A DNA stretch of 64,000 nucleotides from Pilimelia columellifera. GTDB lineage: Bacteria; Actinomycetota; Actinomycetes; Mycobacteriales; Micromonosporaceae. Location of the stretch: contig NZ_BAAARY010000006.1 in NCBI RefSeq assembly GCF_039532605.1, forward strand, positions 62,001-126,000, in the 5' to 3' direction. Shown piece by piece: positions 40,686 through 48,594 of this stretch (position 1 is its first letter; each line of letters opens with the position of its first letter). The notes under the pieces were generated by a model that was not told the origin of the DNA, made no database searches, and saw only the letters and a program-made list of their open reading frames with translations. A program made the translations under genes and the position numbers.

Positions 40686-40717
40686 TGTGCGCGTGAAGCG
40701 TCAGATTCATGCGCACA
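40686..40717. terminator. Inverted repeat between convergent genes
   Basis: Two 12-nt arms (40686-40697 and 40706-40717) pair at 11 of 12 positions around an 8-nt spacer. The repeat lies between the end of the 69-residue protein gene and the end of the leftward enoyl-CoA hydratase gene, so it probably terminates transcription in one or both directions. Confidence 0.5.
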
Positions 40718-40761
40718 AGCCATGATCACTACGCGGTTGGCGGGGCCGGGTGGGCCGGGCG

Positions 40762-41562
40762 TCAGCGGCCGTCGAAGACGGGCTTGCGTTTGTTGACGAA
40801 CGCGTCGGTGGCGCTGCGGTGGTCGGCGGTGGCGCCGCAGATCGCCTGGGCCTGGGCTTCGGCGGCGAGCGCGTCCGACAGGGTCCCGGCGTCGCCGACG
40901 GCGAGCTGGCGCTTGATCGCCCCGTACGCCACCGTGGGGCCGCTGGCCAGCCGGGCGGCGAACTCCTGGGCGGTCGGCAGCACGTCGGCGTCGTCGCCGA
41001 CGACGCGGGTGAGCAGTCCCAGCCCCAACGCCTGCTCGGCCCGGACCGGCTCGGCGAGCATGAGCAGCTCGATCGCCTTGGCGTGGCCGACCAGCCGTGG
41101 CAGCGACCAGGAGATCCCGGTGTCGCCGGCCAGGCCGACGTTCGCGAACGCCATGAGCAGGCTGGTCTTGGGTCCGCCGATGCGGAAGTCCGCCAGCAGC
41201 GCCAGCGAGGCCCCGGCGCCGGCGGCTGTGCCGTTGACGGCGGCCACCACGGGCTTGGGCAGGTTCGCCAGCTCCTGGGCGATCGGGTTGTAGTGCGCCC
41301 GGACGGTCGCCAGCGGGTCGGTGTCCCCGGCGGCCAGGGTGTCGGCGTGTTCCCGGAGGTCCTGGCCGACGCAGAAGGCCCGTCCGGCGCCGGTGAGCAC
41401 CACCGCCCGGATCGACCTGTCGGCGGCGATCCGACCCAGGGTCTCGCGCAGCGCGACCTTGAGCGCGACGTCGAGGGAGTTGAGCGAGTCGGGCCGGTTG
41501 AGCGTCAGCGTGCCGACGCCGTCGGAGCACTCCAGCAGCAGGGGCTCGGTCACAGTCACCAT
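40762..41562 (-). CDS. Enoyl-CoA hydratase/isomerase family protein (PaaG-like)
   Basis: A 266-residue crotonase-fold protein. VGTLTLNRPDSLNSLDVAL opens the fold; VVLTGAGRAFCVGQDLREHAD is the first oxyanion strand with Asp in GQDL; PVVAAVNGTAAGAGASLALL is the second. In SWSLPRLVGHAKAIELLM the region that holds a catalytic Glu in hydratases has no Glu at the start, while FANVGLAGDTGISW carries an Asp, as in isomerases such as PaaG. The ATG at 41562 overlaps the stop of the PaaX-like gene, so it is translationally coupled to it; GTG at 41583 is an alternative. A PaaG-like isomerase role rests on this context and is tentative. Confidence 0.85.
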   Translation of the reverse strand: MVTVTEPLLLECSDGVGTLTLNRPDSLNSLDVALKVALRETLGRIAADRSIRAVVLTGAGRAFCVGQDLREHADTLAAGDTDPLATVRAHYNPIAQELANLPKPVVAAVNGTAAGAGASLALLADFRIGGPKTSLLMAFANVGLAGDTGISWSLPRLVGHAKAIELLMLAEPVRAEQALGLGLLTRVVGDDADVLPTAQEFAARLASGPTVAYGAIKRQLAVGDAGTLSDALAAEAQAQAICGATADHRSATDAFVNKRKPVFDGR

Positions 41563-42350
41563 CCTTGGGAGGGAGTCAGACACCGGTCAACGTACCGGTC
41601 CGCCGCCGGTCGTAGCTGCGCGGCGTGGTGTCCGAAGAACGTCGCGGCCGCCACACCTGCCCAGTCGGCGGGCAGCAGGGTCGGTGGCAGGGCGGGGTCG
41701 CGGAACAGGAACGAACGCCAGGCGTGGACGAGCTGGAACCGGGCCGCGTAGGCGTCGACGTCGTCGTCGCCGAGGTCGGTGACGACCGGGGTCAGCTCCT
41801 GTTGGAAGTCCCGGTAGGCGGCGGAGAGGGCGGGCAGGTCCCACGCGCGGTCGACGAGTCGGGCGGCGGCGCGGGCGCCCTGGGCGTGCCGTGCGGTGAG
41901 TCGGTCGTGCCGGAGGCCGCTCTCGGCGAGGACGGCGTCGACGCCTTCCCCGGGGCGGGCCGCGACCCAGGTGAGGTCGCTGAGGGCGCCGTAGCCGAGG
42001 AAGGCGAGCTGGGCGGCGAGGCGCCGCCGTTCGGTACGGGCCAGCGGCGGGGCGACGATGACGAGATCGAATTGTCCGTTCCAGCTGACTGCGTTCGTTC
42101 GGTAGATCCGCGCGGCGGCGTCGTCGAGCCGGCGCGCGGCCCGGTCGGAGAGCGCGTACCCGGGTCCGGCGCTGAGCCGGACCGGTCGTAGCCACCCCTG
42201 GCGGGCCATGCGGGAGATGGCGGTACGCACCGCGGGACCGGTGATGCCGAGGGGTTGAAGGAGGCGGACCAGCGCGGCGACCGGGGCACGCCCGCCGCGC
42301 GGGCGCAGGTGATCTCCGTACAGGTCGAACAGCGCCGACCGTGCCTGCAT
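41556..42350 (-). CDS. PaaX-family transcriptional regulator
   Basis: A 264-residue PaaX-like protein. The N-terminal winged helix is ARSALFDLYGDHLRPRGGRA through ITGPAVRTAISRMARQGWL (about residues 3-65); the central domain follows (RTERRRLAAQLAFLGYGALS, LTWVAARPGEG) and a C-terminal helical domain ends VYVDRCLTPS-like. PaaX proteins repress aromatic-acid (phenylacetyl-CoA) catabolic genes and are released by acyl-CoA ligands. The start is ATG at 42350; six residues of an alternative N-terminus lie upstream. It directly precedes an enoyl-CoA hydratase/isomerase gene but no paaABCDE genes are present. A long inverted repeat sits just upstream. Confidence 0.86.
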   Translation of the reverse strand: MQARSALFDLYGDHLRPRGGRAPVAALVRLLQPLGITGPAVRTAISRMARQGWLRPVRLSAGPGYALSDRAARRLDDAAARIYRTNAVSWNGQFDLVIVAPPLARTERRRLAAQLAFLGYGALSDLTWVAARPGEGVDAVLAESGLRHDRLTARHAQGARAAARLVDRAWDLPALSAAYRDFQQELTPVVTDLGDDDVDAYAARFQLVHAWRSFLFRDPALPPTLLPADWAGVAAATFFGHHAAQLRPAADRYVDRCLTPSQGW

Positions 42351-42359
42351 GACCGCACA

Positions 42360-42400
42360 TTGTGACACCCGTTACCGGGATATGCTAGAAGGTGTCACAA
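42360..42400. promoter_or_regulatory. Long inverted repeat, candidate PaaX-like operator
   Basis: Perfect 10-nt arms TTGTGACACC (42360-42369) and GGTGTCACAA (42391-42400) flank a 21-nt spacer containing TATGCT, a possible -10 for rightward transcription toward the DUF3117 gene. The left arm begins 10 nt before the leftward paaX-like ATG. Centre-to-centre the arms are 31 bp apart, about three helical turns, compatible with binding of a dimeric or dimer-of-dimers regulator. Autoregulation by the PaaX-like protein is inferred. Confidence 0.6.
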
Positions 42401-42524
42401 CATCGGCTCGCCGGTTTGGGTGTACGGGGCGCCATCAGGGAAAATCAGTGACCGGCGCGAGGGACTGGGCGGCCAGCCCCCTCGATGAGTCTGAATTCCC
42501 GATGTTTTTGCGAGGGGAGACAAC

Positions 42525-42692
42525 ATGGCGGCGATGAAGCCGCGGACGGGCGACGGTCCGCTGGAGGTCACCAAGGAGGGCCGGGGCATCGTCATGCGGG
42601 TGCCGCTGGAAGGCGGAGGCCGGCTCGTGGTCGAGATGACCCCGGACGAGGCGACCGCGCTGGGTGAGGCGTTGAGGTCCGCAGTCGGCTAA
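42525..42692 (+). CDS. DUF3117 protein (Rv1211-like), 55 residues
   Basis: A 55-residue gene shorter than usual length cut-offs. MAAMKPRTGDGPLEVTKEG at the start and MTPDEATALGEALRSAV at the end are the hallmark of DUF3117, a nearly invariant actinobacterial family (Rv1211 in M. tuberculosis). GGGGAGA lies 6 nt before the ATG at 42525. The leader is long, about 130 nt, if transcription begins at TATGCT in the upstream inverted repeat. The function of the family is unknown. Confidence 0.93.
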   Translation: MAAMKPRTGDGPLEVTKEGRGIVMRVPLEGGGRLVVEMTPDEATALGEALRSAVG

Positions 42693-42764
42693 GGCGACCC
42701 ACCCGCGCGCGTCGACCGGGCTGTTGGTCCCGATGCGCCCGCATTCCGTGTTGGATGCGTGATA

Positions 42765-42800
42765 CTCGCCGGCATGGGGTTCACCACCCATGTCGGCGAG
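42765..42800. terminator. Hairpin between the DUF3117 and pepA genes
   Basis: Two 14-nt arms (42765-42778 and 42787-42800) pair with one G-U and close an 8-nt loop, followed by CTTGTAT. It lies 73 nt past the DUF3117 stop and about 40 nt before the aminopeptidase start, so it could terminate the first transcript or attenuate the second. Confidence 0.55.
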
Positions 42801-42841
42801 CTTGTATGCCCGGGCCCGGTCCGTTCCAGGAAAGGTAACGC

Positions 42842-44296
42842 GTGCTCACCATCCGTCTTGCGCCCCGGCGGGCCGTCTCAGGAGTGCTGGCGTTGCCAGT
42901 GGCCGGGAGCGGATCGACCGACCTGGCCCGACCACGCGACGACGTCGCGCTGCTTCCCGAGGACGCTGCTGCCGAGGCCGCCGCGCTGGTGGACGACGCC
43001 GACAACCCCGGTCGTGCCGGGGCGACGCAGATCCTGCCGCGCCCGCTGCGCCGCCCCGAGCGCCTGCTGCTTGTCGGCGTCGGGGCGGGCGATGAGGCTG
43101 GCTGGCGGGCGGCCGGCGCGGCGCTCGCCCGGCAGTCCGAGTCCACGGCGCGCACGGTCGCCCTGCCGCCCGACTGCGACCCGTCGGTGGTCCGGGGGCT
43201 GGCCGAGGGGTTGTGGCTGGCGTCCTACCAGTTCGTGGCCGGCGGGCGGCGCCGACGGCGCGGCGCGATCACCGTCGCGGTCGATGGGCACGAACGGTAT
43301 GCCGACGCGCTTACCCAGGCCAAGGCCACAGTGGAGGCCAGCTGCCTGGCCCGTGACCTGACCAACACCCCTTCGTCACGCAAGAATCCGGCCTGGTTCG
43401 CCCAGCAGGTTCAGCAAGCGGCGACCAGCCGCCCGGAGTTGAGCGTCACGGTGCGTGGGCCCCGGGAACTGGCGGCGGAGGGCTTCGGCGGCATCCTCGC
43501 CGTCGGCGGCGGCTCGGCGACGCCGCCCCGGTTCGTAGAGTTGAGCTACCGTCCGCGCGGCGCGCGGACCCACGTCGTCCTGGTCGGCAAGGGCATCACC
43601 TTCGACACCGGCGGCATCTCGATCAAGACGCTCGACGGCATGAAGCTCATGCGCAAGGACATGGGCGGCGCAGCCGCGGTCGCCGCCGCGACGATCGGCG
43701 CCGCCGACCTAGGGTTCAGGACCAGGATCACCACGTTGATCCCGTTGGCGGAGAACGCCGTCAGTGGCGGATCGTTCCGCCCCGGCGACATCATCCGGCA
43801 CTACGACGGCGCCACCAGTGAGATCACCAACACCGACGCCGAGGGGCGATTGGTGCTGGCGGACGCGCTCGGCTACGCCGTCAGGCGGCTCCGCCCCGAT
43901 GTTTTGGTCAATCTGGCGACTCTCACCGGCGCCAACGCGGTGGCGCTCGGCAAGCGGACCGCAGCGATGTACAGCGACAACGACACGCTTGCCGGGGCGT
44001 TCGCGGACGCGGCCGCCGCCGCCGGGGAACGGGTCTGGCGGATGCCGCTGCCGGAGGACTACGTCGCGTACCTGGCCAGCGACCTGGCCGATCTGTACAG
44101 CGCGCCGACCCAGGGCGCCGGGTCCGTCGTCGCGGCGCTGTACCTGCGCGAGTTCACCGGGGACCTGCGCGACCGTTGGCTGCACCTGGACATGTCCGCG
44201 CCGTCGTGGTCCGACCGGCCGGTCGACGAGTTGGCCAAGGGCGCCACCGGCTGGGGCGTGCGGACCCTTCTGCGCTGGTTGGCAACCGTCGACTGA
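42842..44296 (+). CDS. pepA: Leucyl aminopeptidase (M17 family)
   Basis: A 484-residue cytosolic aminopeptidase. The C-terminal catalytic domain carries the bimetal-site motifs: VVLVGKGITFDTGGISIKTL (metal Asp and catalytic Lys), KLMRKDMGGAAAVAAA, and the family signature NTDAEGRLVLADAL with Asp, Glu and the catalytic Arg. The N-terminal domain (about residues 1-160) is more variable, as usual. AGGAAAGG lies 6 nt before GTG at 42842. It cleaves N-terminal amino acids from peptides in general turnover. The gene converges on the O-methyltransferase gene. Confidence 0.95.
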   Translation: MLTIRLAPRRAVSGVLALPVAGSGSTDLARPRDDVALLPEDAAAEAAALVDDADNPGRAGATQILPRPLRRPERLLLVGVGAGDEAGWRAAGAALARQSESTARTVALPPDCDPSVVRGLAEGLWLASYQFVAGGRRRRRGAITVAVDGHERYADALTQAKATVEASCLARDLTNTPSSRKNPAWFAQQVQQAATSRPELSVTVRGPRELAAEGFGGILAVGGGSATPPRFVELSYRPRGARTHVVLVGKGITFDTGGISIKTLDGMKLMRKDMGGAAAVAAATIGAADLGFRTRITTLIPLAENAVSGGSFRPGDIIRHYDGATSEITNTDAEGRLVLADALGYAVRRLRPDVLVNLATLTGANAVALGKRTAAMYSDNDTLAGAFADAAAAAGERVWRMPLPEDYVAYLASDLADLYSAPTQGAGSVVAALYLREFTGDLRDRWLHLDMSAPSWSDRPVDELAKGATGWGVRTLLRWLATVD

Positions 44297-44351
44297 CGGT
44301 CCACGCTGACCCCCAAAGCGGCAGCCACGGTGAGCGGGGCCACGCCCGGGC

Positions 44352-44960
44352 TCAGCGGCGGATGGCGGTGAGCAGCCCGTCGCCGACCGGCAGTAGCGCG
44401 GACACCCAGATGTCCGATTCGCGGACGTTCTTGGTGAGTTCCCGACGCGCCACAGTGTCCTGGTCGCGGGCGGCCGGGTCGGCGATCCGGCCGCCGGTGA
44501 GCACCCCGTGGACGGCGACGACGCCGCCGGCCCGCAGCAGCCGCCCGGCGGCGCCCACACAGTCGCCGGCCTCGGTGGGGTCCGCGTCGACCAGCACCAG
44601 GTCGTACGCGCCATCTGCCAGCCTGGGCAGCACGTCCAACGCCCGCCCGGCGATGACCCGGGTCCGGGAGGCGCTGAAGCCAGCCTGCTGGAACAGCCGT
44701 CGGGCGATGCGCTGGTGTTCGGCCTCGACATCGATCGTGGTGAGCACTCCGTCGGGGCGCATGCCACGCAGCAGCCACAGCCCGGAGACGCCCGCGCCGG
44801 TGCCGATCTCGACGACGGCCTTGGCGTTGCTGGCCGCCGCCATCAGCCGCAGCGCCGACCCGGCGGCCGGGCTCACGGAGCCCACACCGACCTCATCGGC
44901 GAGAAGACGGGCGGTTTGTGCCACCGCGTCCTCTGTGGCGTAGGCCTCGACGAATTGCAC
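44352..44960 (-). CDS. O-methyltransferase family 3 (Rv1220c-like)
   Basis: A 202-residue SAM-dependent O-methyltransferase. Motif I KAVVEIGTGAGVSGLWLLRG, the acidic TTIDVEAEHQRIARRLF, LPRLADGAYDLVLVDADPTE with the metal-binding Asp, and RLLRAGGVVAVHGVL match the catechol-type, divalent-metal-dependent family 3. Rv1220c is its probable mycobacterial counterpart, next to sigE and htrA. GTG at 44960 follows TAGGCT by 6 nt (leaderless). It is divergent from the HtrA gene; the methyl acceptor is unknown. Confidence 0.88.
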   Translation of the reverse strand: MQFVEAYATEDAVAQTARLLADEVGVGSVSPAAGSALRLMAAASNAKAVVEIGTGAGVSGLWLLRGMRPDGVLTTIDVEAEHQRIARRLFQQAGFSASRTRVIAGRALDVLPRLADGAYDLVLVDADPTEAGDCVGAAGRLLRAGGVVAVHGVLTGGRIADPAARDQDTVARRELTKNVRESDIWVSALLPVGDGLLTAIRR

Positions 44961-45095
44961 GAGCTGAGCCTAGTGCCCAGCGGGTGAGGGCTGTCGCGGC
45001 CGGTGGCGGCGCCCCTTTCGGCGCGGTCCGCCAACTGCCGCCGGTCCGTGTCACGATGGAACGGCGCGGCATCGGTGGCTGGCGCGTCAGGAGGC

Positions 45096-46328
45096 ATGGT
45101 GACCCAGGTCGGCGACGGGTCTCGGCCCGCCGTGGAGCGCTCCGGCGTGCCCGAGCTGTGGTGGTCGGACGCGCCCAATGACCCGTGGCGCGATCCCTGG
45201 TCGCCCGCAGCGGTGCTGGCGCCGGCGCTGGCGTCGGCGCCAGCGTTGGAGCCGGCGCCGGACCCGGACCGGCCGCGGCGTCCGCTCGCCGCCGGCGCCA
45301 TGGTCGCGCTCGTCGCCGCGGTGGCGGCGCTGGCCGGAGGGGTCGGTGGGGTGATCGGTTTCGCCGCGGCCCGCGAGGGCGCGGGGCCACAGCTGGGAGA
45401 GGTGACGCCGGTGGCCGCCGAGCGGCCGCCGGGAAGCTCCGCCGCGCTGGTGCGCGCGGTGTTGCCGAGCGTTGTCACGATCCAGGTCGACGAGGCCGGC
45501 GCGACGAGCGTCGGTTCGGGTTTCGTCGTCAGCGGGGACGGCCACGTCATCACCAACGAGCATGTGTTGACGGACGCGGGGCGCGAGGTGGCGGTGATGT
45601 TCGCCGACGGTCGCAGGTCGTCCGCGGCCATCGTCGGTCGGGACCCGGAGTCTGATCTGGCGGTTCTCAAGGTGCGGCAGCCGGTTGGCCTGCGTCCGGT
45701 GCGCTTCGGCGACTCGGACCGGTTGGCGGTCGGGGACCCGGTCTTCGCGTTCGGCTCCCCGTTGGCGCTGCGGAACACGGTGACCTCGGGCATCGTCAGC
45801 GCGCTCGACCGTCCGTTGCAGACCGGCGGGTCCGGGGAGCAGGTCCGGTACTACGCGGCGATCCAGACCGATGCGGCGGTGAACCAGGGCAATTCGGGCG
45901 GCCCACTGGTGGACGGGGCTGGCCGGGTCGTCGGGGTCAACTCCGTCATTCAGTCGTTGGGTGGCAGACGGGAGGAGGCCGGCAATATCGGATTGGCATT
46001 TGCGATACCGGTCAACCAGGCTCAACGCGTTACCAAAGAGATTATTGCGACAGGGCGGGCACATCGGACTGTCTTCGGCGCGAGCGTCGGCGCCGACGAG
46101 TCCGGCGGCGTCCGGCTGTCGGCGGTGCCGTCCGGTGGTCCAGCCGCCGTCGCCGGCCTTCGCGCCGGCGACGTGGTGAGCGCGCTGGATGGTCAGGTGT
46201 TGGCCGAGGCAGTGGACCTCATCGCGTTGGTGCGCAGGCGGGCGCCAGGCTCGGTGGTGTCGGTGGCGTATCAGCGTGGCGGCGATCGTCGCATGGCCTC
46301 GGTGACCCTTACCGCTGACGCAAAGTGA
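45096..46328 (+). CDS. HtrA/DegP-like membrane-anchored serine protease with PDZ domain
   Basis: About 410 residues. A cytosolic tail, a membrane helix near residues 68-92 (AMVALVAAVAALAGGVGGVIGF), a trypsin-like domain with His156 (VITNEHVLTD), Asp187 (DPESDLAVLK) and Ser267 (NQGNSGGPLV), and one PDZ domain (about residues 320-405: GVRLSAVPSGGPAAVAGLRAGD). It degrades misfolded envelope proteins. AGGAGG ends 1 nt before ATG at 45096, so GTG at 45099 may be the true start. The gene is followed 46 nt downstream by tatB, the order seen in M. tuberculosis (htrA-tatB), but sigE and rseA, found upstream in that organism, are absent. Confidence 0.9.
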   Translation: MVTQVGDGSRPAVERSGVPELWWSDAPNDPWRDPWSPAAVLAPALASAPALEPAPDPDRPRRPLAAGAMVALVAAVAALAGGVGGVIGFAAAREGAGPQLGEVTPVAAERPPGSSAALVRAVLPSVVTIQVDEAGATSVGSGFVVSGDGHVITNEHVLTDAGREVAVMFADGRRSSAAIVGRDPESDLAVLKVRQPVGLRPVRFGDSDRLAVGDPVFAFGSPLALRNTVTSGIVSALDRPLQTGGSGEQVRYYAAIQTDAAVNQGNSGGPLVDGAGRVVGVNSVIQSLGGRREEAGNIGLAFAIPVNQAQRVTKEIIATGRAHRTVFGASVGADESGGVRLSAVPSGGPAAVAGLRAGDVVSALDGQVLAEAVDLIALVRRRAPGSVVSVAYQRGGDRRMASVTLTADAK

Positions 46329-46374
46329 CCGTAGGCTGGGCGGCGACCATGAATGAGGCAGCGGGAGTGCGACA

Positions 46375-46833
46375 GTGTTCGACAACCTGAACATGTGGGA
46401 GCTGGGCGCGCTGTTCCTGCTGGCGTTCCTCATCTTCGGCGACCGCCTGCCAAAGGTGATCGCGGACGGGCTGCGGATGCTGCGCAACCTGCGTTCGATG
46501 GCTAACGACGCCACCGGCGACCTTCGCCAGCAGTTGGGCACCGACATCCAGCTTGAGGACCTCAACCCGAAGGCGTTGCTGCGCAAACACGTCCTGAGCG
46601 AGGCCGACGAGGAGGCACTGCGTCGGCCGCTGCGCGGCCTCTACGACGAGGTGCGCGCCGATGTCGGCGGCGTCCGCGACGACGTCGAACACGTCCGCTC
46701 CGGCCTGCGTAGCGGGAGCGGCGGCGTGGGCACACCCGCGGCGTCGGCGGAGACCGGACCGGCCGAGATCCCGCCGACGGAGGTCAGTCCACCGCCCGTC
46801 GCTCCCCGTGGCGCCGACTACGACGCGACCTGA
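46375..46833 (+). CDS. tatB: Twin-arginine translocase subunit TatB
   Basis: A 152-residue TatB. One membrane helix with the TatA/B motif ELGALFLLAFLIFGDRLPKV at the N-terminus, an amphipathic helix (IADGLRMLRNLRSMANDATG), a charged helical region, and an acidic Pro-rich tail. With TatA and TatC, encoded elsewhere, it exports folded proteins through the inner membrane. It starts with GTG at 46375 behind GGGAG. It lies just after the HtrA-like protease gene and ends convergent with the mrp gene. Confidence 0.93.
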   Translation: MFDNLNMWELGALFLLAFLIFGDRLPKVIADGLRMLRNLRSMANDATGDLRQQLGTDIQLEDLNPKALLRKHVLSEADEEALRRPLRGLYDEVRADVGGVRDDVEHVRSGLRSGSGGVGTPAASAETGPAEIPPTEVSPPPVAPRGADYDAT

Positions 46834-46887
46834 TCGTCGTCCGCCCCTTCCGCGGGAGCGGCGGCAGCCGCTGGGTCGCGGGCAGGC

Positions 46888-48036
46888 TCAGGCGGGGCTG
46901 AGGCCCAGCGAACGACCGACCAGCGACTCGCGTCGGACGGCCAGCCGCGTGGCCACCGCATCCAACGCCAGCGCTGCCGGGGCCTGTGGGTCGGCGAGCA
47001 CGATCGGCACCCCGTTGTCGCCGGACTCCCGCACCCGGGTGTCGAGCGGGATCTGCCCGAGCAGCGGCACCGGCGCGCCGATCACCCTGGTCAGCGAGTC
47101 CGCGACGGTCTGCCCGCCGCCCGCTCCGAAGATCTCCATCCGGGAGCCGTCGGGCAGCTCCAGCCAGGACATGTTCTCCACGACGCCGACGATCCGCTGG
47201 TGGGTCTGGAGCGCGATCGCGCCGGCCCGCTCGGCGACCTCGGCGGCGGCGGTCTGCGGAGTGGTGACGACGAGGATCTCGGCGTTGGGGAGCAGCTGCG
47301 CCAGCGAGATCGCGATGTCGCCGGTGCCGGGCGGGAGGTCCAGCAGCAGCACGTCCAGCTCGCCCCAGTAGACGTCGGCGAGAAACTGCTGCAACGCCCG
47401 GTGCAGCATCGGCCCGCGCCAGACGACGGCGGCGTTTCCCGGGGTGAACATCCCGATCGAGATGACCTTCACCCCGTGCGCCTGCGGCGGCATGATCATT
47501 TCCTCGACGCGGGTCGGCCGGGCCTCGGTGCCCAGCATCCGCGGCACCGAGAAGCCGTAGATGTCGGCGTCAACGACCCCGACGGACAGGCCCTTGGCCG
47601 CCAGCGACGCGGCCAGGTTGACGGTCACGCTCGACTTGCCGACGCCACCCTTGCCCGAGGCCACCGCGTAGACGCGGGTCCGGGAGCCAGGCTGGGCGAA
47701 CGGAATCACCGGCTCCTCGCCGGCCGCGCCGCCGGCGCCGCCGCGCAGCCGGGTCTGCAACTCCTGGCGCTGCTGCGGACTCATCACGCCGAAGTCCACG
47801 GCGACCGAGCTGACGCCAGCCACCGCGGACACCGCGGCGGTGATGTCGCCGCGCAGCGTGTCCTTCAGCGGACAACCGGCGACGGTCAGCAGCAGCTCCA
47901 CCCGTACCGCGCCGTCGTCGACGGTGACCGCCTTGACCATGCCCAGATCGGTGATCGGACGCTTGATCTCGGGGTCGTCGACGGTGGCCAGGGCCTCATG
48001 GATCGCCTGGTCAAGAACGCTGGTGGGGGCTGCCAT
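46888..48036 (-). CDS. mrp: Mrp/NBP35-family ATP-binding Fe-S carrier protein (ApbC)
   Basis: A 382-residue P-loop ATPase. An N-terminal MIP18/DUF59 domain (ALATVDDPEIKRPITDLGMV) precedes the Mrp domain: deviant Walker A ASGKGGVGKSSVTVNLAASL, VGVVDADIYGFSVPRMLG, LDVLLLDLPPGTGDIAISL and ILVVTTPQTAAAEVAERAG. Mrp/ApbC proteins carry [4Fe-4S] clusters to target enzymes. The usual C-terminal CxxC pair is not evident, so cluster binding may differ. ATG at 48036 is chosen because TAGCAT ends 7 nt upstream; the ATG at 48045 would lie within that hexamer. DUF1003 and MgtE-like genes precede it on the same strand. Confidence 0.92.
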   Translation of the reverse strand: MAAPTSVLDQAIHEALATVDDPEIKRPITDLGMVKAVTVDDGAVRVELLLTVAGCPLKDTLRGDITAAVSAVAGVSSVAVDFGVMSPQQRQELQTRLRGGAGGAAGEEPVIPFAQPGSRTRVYAVASGKGGVGKSSVTVNLAASLAAKGLSVGVVDADIYGFSVPRMLGTEARPTRVEEMIMPPQAHGVKVISIGMFTPGNAAVVWRGPMLHRALQQFLADVYWGELDVLLLDLPPGTGDIAISLAQLLPNAEILVVTTPQTAAAEVAERAGAIALQTHQRIVGVVENMSWLELPDGSRMEIFGAGGGQTVADSLTRVIGAPVPLLGQIPLDTRVRESGDNGVPIVLADPQAPAALALDAVATRLAVRRESLVGRSLGLSPA

Positions 48037-48072
48037 GCCGCTCATGCTACGTCGGCGCGTCGGCCCCGCCGA

Positions 48073-48594
48073 TCAGGGCGTCCCGGACGGCGACGCGGGC
48101 CGCTGCTCCCGGTCGTGGCGGCGTCGGGCGGCGTCGTCCAGCTCCTCGGCCAGCCGGCCCAGCTCGGACCGGACGAAGTCACGGGTGGAGACTTCGCCCA
48201 GCGCGATCCGCAGCGAGGCGATCTCCCTGGCGAGGTACTCGGTGTCGGCCTTCTGCATGGCCGCCCGTCGCCGGTCCTCCTCCATCGTCAGCCGGTCCCG
48301 GTCGGCCTGGCGGTTCTGCGCGAGCAGGATCAGCGGCGCCGCGTAGGAGGCCTGCAACGACAGCGCCAGGGTGAGCAGCCAGGTCTCCTCGTCGAAGCGC
48401 AGGTCCTCGGGGCCGAGCTTGTTCCAGGCCAGCCACATCGCCACGAAGACCGTCATGTAGACCAGGAAGCGGGCGGTGCCCATGAACCTGGCGATGCCCT
48501 CCGACCACCGGCCGAAGGCTTCCGGGTCGAATTTCGGCAGGCTGATCCGGCCAGGCTCGCGCGGCTGGTCCAGCCGCTGCCGACCCTCAGCCAT
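48073..48594 (-). CDS. DUF1003 membrane protein
   Basis: A 173-residue protein. The DUF1003 core begins RFMGTARFLVYMTVFVAMWL, continues with WNKLGPEDLRFDEETWLLTL and ends with an alpha-helix containing LAQNRQADRDR; two membrane helices are expected, with both ends in the cytosol. The C-terminal third is a charged helix, rich in Glu and Arg. It overlaps the MgtE-like gene by 8 nt and is probably co-translated with it. The pairing of DUF1003 with a soluble Mg-sensor-like protein is conserved in actinobacteria; its role may be in ion homeostasis. Confidence 0.9.
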   Translation of the reverse strand: MAEGRQRLDQPREPGRISLPKFDPEAFGRWSEGIARFMGTARFLVYMTVFVAMWLAWNKLGPEDLRFDEETWLLTLALSLQASYAAPLILLAQNRQADRDRLTMEEDRRRAAMQKADTEYLAREIASLRIALGEVSTRDFVRSELGRLAEELDDAARRRHDREQRPASPSGTP

